From NCBI RefSeq assembly GCF_007565055.1, contig NC_044563.1, positions 98,851,489 to 98,915,488 of the forward strand: a stretch of DNA of 64,000 nucleotides, given 5' to 3'. Position numbers and translations under genes: made by a program. This document shows, piece after piece, positions 57,757 to 64,000 of the stretch (position 1 is the stretch's first letter; each line of letters opens with the position of its first letter). The notes under the pieces were generated by a model, which was not told where the DNA came from, did no database searches, and saw nothing but the letters and a program-made list of their open reading frames with translations. The stretch comes from Rhinopithecus roxellana. Lineage: Eukaryota; Chordata; Mammalia; Primates; Cercopithecidae.

Positions 57757-60700
57757 GAGTCTTCAGTTCAACATGGCTGGCTAGAACCAGATAGTGCCAT
57801 GCCTCTCTCATGGAAAGGAAACAAAATAACAAGTGAATACTAACACTACTAACACTTCAAGTGGATCATCCAAGAGATCACTTTGTGATTCACCAGGGAA
57901 GTGACAGGACCCCATAGAGCAGAGAGGAATGAAGCCATGAAGGTGGACAATAACCCACCCTGAACTGGTACAGAGCTGAGGAAAGCTCCCTAAGGTGGGA
58001 AAGTGAGTGGGGAAAGAGTGAGTGATTAAGAATCTCCCCTGCAGATCACATTTCTGCCATGGACTTTTGTAGTTCAGCTCTTGACTCCCTCCGGGCTCTA
58101 GAACAGCACAGAGCTATGTGGAGTCTATGCAGAGGCACTGCTCAAGCCCACATGGAACCAATCCCACAAGCTTTTGATTTTTGAACAGCCTGGTTCTAGC
58201 AGCCCCTGCTCCACTGAGAAGGGAGACACAGCATTTTTTCCATGTCCCTAGAATAGATACTGCATCCGTAGTACTAAGGAACAGCTAGACTGCATACTGC
58301 ATAAGCCCTCGCCTCTGCAGCTCCTTAATAATTAGGTGGGAATCACTGGCTTGGGTCCCCAGCACAGCCTCCCTGCATTTCCTGAACACTGCAGTCATGG
58401 CTCTGTTTTTCTGAGTGCATAACTCCCAGAGGTAGCAAACAGGCCCTTCGCTATCACTGCTGCCTTCTCTCCTCCTGTTCCCAAGCCAGGGAGGGAACAA
58501 GAAGGTGGGGCATGTTTGTGGACCTCCAGTATGGATGTCATAGCTGACATATGGAGGAATACTGGTAGGCTGTGTGCCCCACAAGTCCCTGCCTTCACTG
58601 CTGTTTGCCAAACAGGACTTGCTGCCTTTCGACCCACAGCACAGTTAGCCATCCCCTGGCTGATCACTGCTGTCATGGCTCTGTATTCTTCTGAGTACAT
58701 ACTTTCCAGAGGTAGCTGACAGGCCCTTTGTGATCACAGCTGCTGCTGTCTCTGTACATGCTGCTCCCAGATTGAGAGAGACTGAAGACATGGGTCACTT
58801 TCATGTACCTCCAGCATGGGACTCCACAGCTGAGATACAGAGGAGTAGCAGGCACATGATGCACCCCACAACTTCCCACCTCTGCTGTTCCCTGCCAAAC
58901 AGAACTCACTGACTTCCAATCTCCAATGCAGCCTTTCCACCCCTGCCTGATCCTTGCAGTCATGGCTTATTCCTCTGAGAGCCCAGTTTCCTGGGACCAG
59001 CAACAAAAGTTCACAATTGTTGCTCCCATTGATTCTGCCTCTACCACTCCCAGGCCAGTTCAGGAGCAATAGGGCTTCTCATCTTTGCATGTTTCCAACA
59101 ATGAAATTTAGAACTGCTTGTGTGGGAGGGAAGTTCAAGCCCCATAGCTGTCAGCCGCCTTTGCCCCAGGTGAAAGTTCCTGGTCTCCAAATGAAAGTCC
59201 CACATCACAGCTGCCCTGCCCCAGCCTGAATGTTTAAGTTTTGACCCAGAGCCCTGTTAAAAACATAACCCCAACAGCCCTCTGATACTCTCTTGGGATC
59301 TCACCACCTAAGCATTCTGCCTGCCCTGACCTGAGAGTTCTGCCAGTGACCGGGGTACTACCCATTGCTCCCCTCACAATGAGCATCTGAACTGGACTAG
59401 ATCAAGTAGAAGAAAGAACTTCAGTGCAGAAAAACTGTTCTTTTGAACTAGCCCAATCAGTCGCAAATAAAGGAAAAAATTTAAAAAAACAAAACCTTTG
59501 AGAAATAAGAGATTATGTAATGTAACTAAACCTACAAGTTATTGCAATTGCTAAGAGAGAAAAAGAAAAACGACCAGGAAAACATTTTTGAGAGAATAAC
59601 TAAATAAAAAAAAAATTCTAGAGGTAGATATTCAGATATGAGGAATCCAGAGAAAACCTGTGAGTTAATATACAAGATGAACATTACCGAGGCATGTGTT
59701 TACTAGACTATCCAAGGTCAGTGCTTAAAGAAAAATTTAAAGGCAACTAGAGAAAAGGTTCAAATCATCTACAAAGGAAAATCAATCAGACTAACAGTGG
59801 ACTTCTCAGCAGAAATCTTACAAGCTAAAAGAGGTTGGTGTTATATTTTTAGCCTCCTTTAAAAAAAATGTTAGCTAAGAACTTTATCACTACAAACTAA
59901 GCTTCATAAATGAAGGAGAAATACTGTTTCCCAGACAAGCAATCACTGAGACAATTTGTCACCACTAGACCAGTACAAGAAATGCTCAAAAGAATTCTAA
60001 ATATGGAAACTAAAAGATGATACTTGGCATCAGAAAAGGGCAGATATATACAGAACTCACAGACCCTATAAAGCACCTGCATAACTGAAACTCCAAAACA
60101 ACTAGCTAACACCACTATGTCAGGAATAAAAACATACATATCAATATTAATCTTGAATCTAAATGACCTACATACCACACTTAAAACATATTGTGGCAAT
60201 TTGGATAAATAAATAAGATCTAATGATCTGCTGTCTTCAAGAGACCTACCTCACATGCAATGACATCCATGGGCTCAAAGTAAATGGTTGGAGAAATATG
60301 TTACAAAAATTGAAAACAAAGAAAGCAGGTTGAACAACAATATCAAGTCAGAAATAAAAAGAAAAAGTTTAATGAATGAAAATAGAAAAATAACATACAA
60401 AACTTCTGGAATACATTGAAGGTATTGCTAAGAGGAAAGTTGATAGCATTAAATGCCTACATAAAAAATAGAAAGACCTTCAATTAGAAACGTAATGCTG
60501 CATCTCAAAGAACAAGAAAAACAAGAACAAATCAAACCTAAATGTAGCAGAAGAAAAAGTACTAGAGCTGACCTAAATGAGTTTGAGGCAAAAAAATGAT
60601 ACAAATGATCAATGAAATAAAAGGTTGGTTCTTTGAAAGAATAAAGGAACTTGATAGAATGCTAGCTAGCCTAAGGAAAAAAAAAAAAAAAAAAAAAAAG

Positions 60701-60840
60701 AGAGAGAGAAGATTCAAATAAGTACAACTGGAAATGATTAAGATGATATCACAACTGATACCAGAAAAACACCAAAAAAAAGATCGTCAGAGACTAGTAT
60801 TATCACCTTGATGCACACAAACTAGAAAACCTGAAGACGT
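57757..60840 (+). mobile_element. Older L1 with its own 5' end, 3'-truncated, sense
   Basis: Starts with an L1 5'UTR-like head ('cttcagttcaacatggctggc'). GC-richer 5'UTR continues to about 59400. A decayed ORF1 follows ('ggcaactagagaaaaggttc', 'cagactaacagtggacttctcagca', 'agaaatgctcaaaagaattcta'), then the start of ORF2 ('ctgctgtcttcaagagacctacctcacatg', 'aggtattgctaagaggaaagt', 'ttggttctttgaaagaataaa'). It stops near 60840 without 3'UTR or tail. No ORF is intact. Confidence 0.8.
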
Positions 60841-60864
60841 AAGACAAATAGCATAGTTCCTGCT

Positions 60865-60990
60865 TCAAGAAGTTCATTTATTCATTCACTCAATCACTGC
60901 TTCTTTCAGCAAATACAAATTAAATGTCTATTATATTCTAGACACTTATAGGTACTGATGATACAGCAGTGAAAAATAATGAATTTGCTT
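60865..60990 (-). mobile_element. LINE-2 3' end, antisense
   Basis: 'ttcatttattcattcactcaatc' and 'ggtactgatgatacagcagtga' match reversed L2. Confidence 0.55.
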
Positions 60991-61900
60991 TTCAAAGAAC
61001 GTTAATTATTTTCATTCATTTTATTATTTAAAGAATATTCCTAGAAATTGTATATTTTCATCATGTAGTGACTACAATGTTTTTTATTTTGTTATTTCTG
61101 CTTTATAAAATCTTACTACTTTTATCTTTATTCTAATGATTCTTTGAGTTTAGCAGAATACATACATAACCTTCCCAAGTAATGTTAAATTTGTATCTCT
61201 TTTAAATAATTTTATATCCTGTATTTTTCTAATTTTACTTATTCTACTGAATTGATTAGAATTTCAAGATCAATGTAAAGTTGCTTGTTTAGTGGAAATG
61301 GTGAAAATGCCTCTAATGTTTCTCTATTAAGTATAATATTTGTTTCAAGTTAGAGAAAATTAGTGAAACTAAGCTGTTGAGTTTTTAATTTGGTTCTCAG
61401 CTTGAACATTATTAGTGTATAGAAATACTATTGACTTCTGTATATTGATTTTTGTATCCTGAGACTTTACTGAAGTCACTAATCAGGTCTGGGAGTCTTC
61501 TAGAAGAGTCTTCAGGTTTTCTAGGTAAACAATCATATATTCAGTGAACAGAGATAATTTGACATCCTCTTTCCCAATTTTGATGCTTTTTATTTCTTTC
61601 TCTTATGTAATAGCTCTGTTTGGGACTTCCAGTATTATATTGAATAGAATTAGTTAAAGTAGCCATCCTTATCTTTTCCCAGTTCTTAGTGAAAATGGTT
61701 TCAACTCTTCCCTAGTCAATCTGGTGTTACCTGTAGTTTGTCATACATAGCTCTTATTATTTTGAAGTATATTCCATCTATGCCTAGTTTGTTGAGGGTA
61801 TTTATTATGAAGAGATGTTGAATTTTATCAAATACTGTGTTTTGCATCTATTGAGATGATCATATAGTTTTCATTCTTATATCTGTTTATGTGGTGGATC

Positions 61901-62021
61901 ATGTTTATTGATTTATGTATATTGAGCCATCCTTGCATCCCTTGAACAAAGCACATTTGATCATGGCATATTATCTTTATGATGTATTATTGGATTCAGT
62001 TTGCTAGTATTTTGTTGAAGA
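61901..62021 (-). repeat. 121-bp duplicated ORF2 segment, original position
   Basis: 'atgtttattgatttatgtat' and following, in its normal place in ORF2 order. Matches 62709-62829. Confidence 0.9.
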
Positions 62022-62708
62022 GTTTTGCATTGATGTTAATCAGGAATATTGACCTGTCATTTCTTTTTTATTGTCATTTTGTCCTTTGCTGATTTTGGTA
62101 TCATGGTGATACTGTATTTGTAGAGTGAGTTAGGAAGAGATCCCTTCTCCTTGATTTTTTGAAATAGTTTTAGGAAGGTTGGTACCAGCTTTTCTTTGTA
62201 CATCTGGTAACATTTGGTTTTGAATTCATGTTGTACTAGGCTTTTTTTGTTAGGAGATTTTTTTTATTATTATTATTAATGATTCAATTTCGTTACTCAT
62301 TGTTGGTCTATTCAGGGTTTCTGTTTCTTCCTAGTGCAATCCTGGAAGGTTGTTATGTTTACAGGACTTCATCCATTTCCTCTAGGTTTTCTAGTTTGTG
62401 TTCATAAAGGTCATCATGCTAGTCTCTGTATCAGTTGTGATGTCATCTTAATCATTTCTGATGGTACTCATTTGAGTCTTCTCTCTTTTTTTCTTAGCCC
62501 AGCTAGCATTCTATTAATTTTCTTTATCCTTTCAAATTACCAAACTTTTGCTTCATTAAATCTTTTTATCATTTTTTTTTTTGGCCTCAAACTCTCTTAG
62601 TTCTGCTGTAATATTTATTATTTTTTTCTGCTACCTTTCATTTGTTCTTCTTTTTCTAGTTCTTTGAGATGTACCATTAGATTTCTAATTAAAAATCTTG
62701 TATTTTTT

Positions 62709-62829
62709 ATGTTTACTGATTTATGTATATTGAGCCATCCTTACGTCTCTGGAAAAAAGTACATTTGATCACGGTGGATTATCTTTTTGATGTATTGTTG
62801 GATTCAGTTTGATTGTATTTTGTTGAAGA
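62709..62829 (-). repeat. 121-bp duplicated ORF2 segment, extra copy
   Basis: The same 121 bp without length change, out of order, between two segments that would otherwise lie near each other. It is followed by a small tandem 'aatgctataaactgtaatgctataaac'. Confidence 0.9.
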
Positions 62830-63334
62830 TTTAATGCTATAAACTGTAATGCTATAAACATTCCTCTTAGCATTGCCTTTGCTGTATCCCAGAGGTTTTT
62901 GTATGTTACATTTCTATTTTCATTCATTATTTTTTTTTTGATTTCTGACTTGATTTTGTTGTTTAACCTGCTCTTTTTTGTTTTCAATTTGTGTAATAGA
63001 TATTTCTCCAACCCTTTACTTTGAGCCTATGGATATCATTACATGTGAGGTGGGTATCTTGAAGACTTCAAATGATTAGGTCTTATTTATTTATCCAATT
63101 TGCCACTATAAGTTTTAAGTGGGGTATTTAGGTTATTTACATTCAAGATTAATATTGATATGTGATGTTTTGTTCTTGACATAGTATTGTTGGCTAGTTA
63201 TTTTGGAGTTTCAATTAATTAATTTCTTTACCTCTTAATACTCTCTTTTTTTCATCACTCTGTTTCCCTGCTAGCTTCATACATGTCTCCAAAGCTTTAT
63301 GTGTTACTATATCTATATGGTCAAAAAGATCTTT

Positions 63335-63580
63335 ATAGTGATAGAGAATGCGGGCTCTGGAATCAGACATCTTAGAATTTTACCTCTATTATTTGCTAAT
63401 CATGTAACACTGGGCAAGGTACATGCTTCTCTGAGCTTCAATTTCTCACAAAAGTGTCTAACTAAAAGAATATTTTAATAAGAAATAAATGAATTAAAAA
63501 CACACATATATAAATATTCATTGTATAGTATGTGACAGGTAGTGAGTATTCAGTAAATGGTAACTATCATCATCTTATCT
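63335..63580 (+). mobile_element. MIR, nearly complete, sense
   Basis: 'gagaatgcgggctctggaatcagac', 'aacactgggcaaggtacatgc', 'gagcttcaatttctcaca' and 'gtgagtattcagtaaatggtaac' follow MIR from 5' to 3'. Confidence 0.75.
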
Positions 63581-63676
63581 CCATTGTCCATACCTTTTAA
63601 ATGTTTGGGGTGAAATGACATTTGAACTATAAACTGGTAAGATTTTCTGATAACTTCTTTTGGTCATACATTTTCT

Positions 63677-63969
63677 TTTTTTTTCTTGAGATGGAGTCTA
63701 CTTTTTTGGCCAGGATGGAGTGCAGTGGCATGATCTCGGCTTACTGCCCCCTCCGCCTACTGGGTTCAAATGATTCTCCCACCTCAGCCTCCCAAGTAGC
63801 TGGGATTACAGGTGTTCACCACCGTACCCTGTTAATTTTTTTGTATTTTTAACAGAGATGAGTTTCACCATGTTGACCAGGCTGGTCTCGAACTCCTGAC
63901 CCCAAGTGACCTACCCACTTCAGCCTCTCAAGGTGGTGTGATTACAGGCACGAACCACTGTGCTGGACC
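63677..63969 (-). mobile_element. Alu (AluS-like), full length, antisense
   Basis: From the reversed tail to 'cgaaccactgtgctggacc'. Target-site duplication of about 16 bp: 'tggtcatacattttct' (63661-63676) and 'tagtcatacattttct' (63970-63985), one difference. Confidence 0.93.
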
Positions 63970-64000
63970 TAGTCATACATTTTCTATTCATAAGCATAGA

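Larger units (their letters stand above)
61395..63235 (-). mobile_element. Older L1 ORF2 fragment, antisense, with internal duplication
   Basis: Reversed ORF2 landmarks in order: 'ttgtatcctgagactttactgaag', 'gtatattccatctatgcc', 'ttgcatctattgagatgatc', 'tttgctagtattttgttgaag', 'ggtaccagcttttctttgta', 'gtatcccagaggtttt' and 'tactttgagcctatggatatc', ending in the region between ORF1 and ORF2. It lacks the 3'UTR and the last third of ORF2. One 121-bp segment occurs twice. Confidence 0.88.
1242..64000 (+). other. CNTN5: Very large CNTN5 intron, open at window end
   Basis: Starts at the donor 'gtgagtaaa'. I looked for the next expected contactin exon, which should begin by completing a Tyr codon and encode the start of Ig2, and found none up to 64000. 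The intron is filled with the transposable elements listed below. Absence of an exon is judged by eye and from the open frames, so a very short alternative exon cannot be excluded. Confidence 0.8.

Noticed and set aside
57757..63235. The two opposed L1 pieces as one twin-primed (5'-inverted) insertion
   Set aside because: Both contain the start of ORF2, so they overlap in content and must be separate elements. An L2 and unique sequence lie between them.
1..64000. CRISPR arrays, operons, tRNA, rRNA, U6, Y or 7SK genes
   Set aside because: None of their signatures were seen. The DNA is clearly primate and intronic.

Overview
The window is primate nuclear DNA: AT-rich, intron-like, and full of Alu, L1, MIR, L2 and LTR repeats. 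One Alu (46390-46699) carries sequence variants I associate with the AluYRa subfamily of Old World monkeys, such as 'gagatccggccac' and 'ggcgtaaaccc', where human AluY has 'gagatcgcgccac' and 'ggcgtgaaccc'. The source is therefore probably a cercopithecid such as a macaque or baboon, rather than human.

The only cellular gene I can support is CNTN5 (contactin-5, NB-2) on the + strand. Two consecutive exons (832-955 and 1066-1241), split by a 110-bp intron, encode the first Ig-like domain. From 1242 to the end of the window I see no further CNTN5 exon, so almost all of the window is one very long intron.

The intron is a layered deposit of repeats. Its main feature is a full-length L1 on the - strand (23766-29979), flanked by an 18-bp target-site duplication, with an open ORF1 (338 aa) and an open ORF2 (1275 aa). 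Its 5'UTR lies at the right end, so an L1 antisense promoter would point along CNTN5. Other L1 pieces lie at 15495-17270, 35971-36899, 45272-46275, about 47450-50030, 53230-54430, 54446-55376, 57757-60840 and 61395-63235. There are about 14 Alu loci, including a tandemly duplicated pair (30336-30960), a head-to-head inverted pair (41314-41920) and one split by a solo LTR (10702-11495). Two solo LTRs are present: a class I type at 10940-11397 and a MLT2A (ERVL) type at 50489-51034.

The least expected structures are local copy-and-paste duplications that the annotated repeats do not explain: about 325 bp at 17573/19421, 57 bp at 11567/12970, 78 bp at 49836/51288, 34 bp at 51900/52402, and 121 bp inside an L1 remnant at 61901/62709. 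There are also several perfect short-loop hairpins (205-239, 34038-34071, 42230-42276, 43202-43232). I found no RNA gene, CRISPR array, operon or new protein-coding gene. All coordinates come from reading by eye; repeat boundaries are good to about 5-20 bp and family names rest on remembered consensus sequences.
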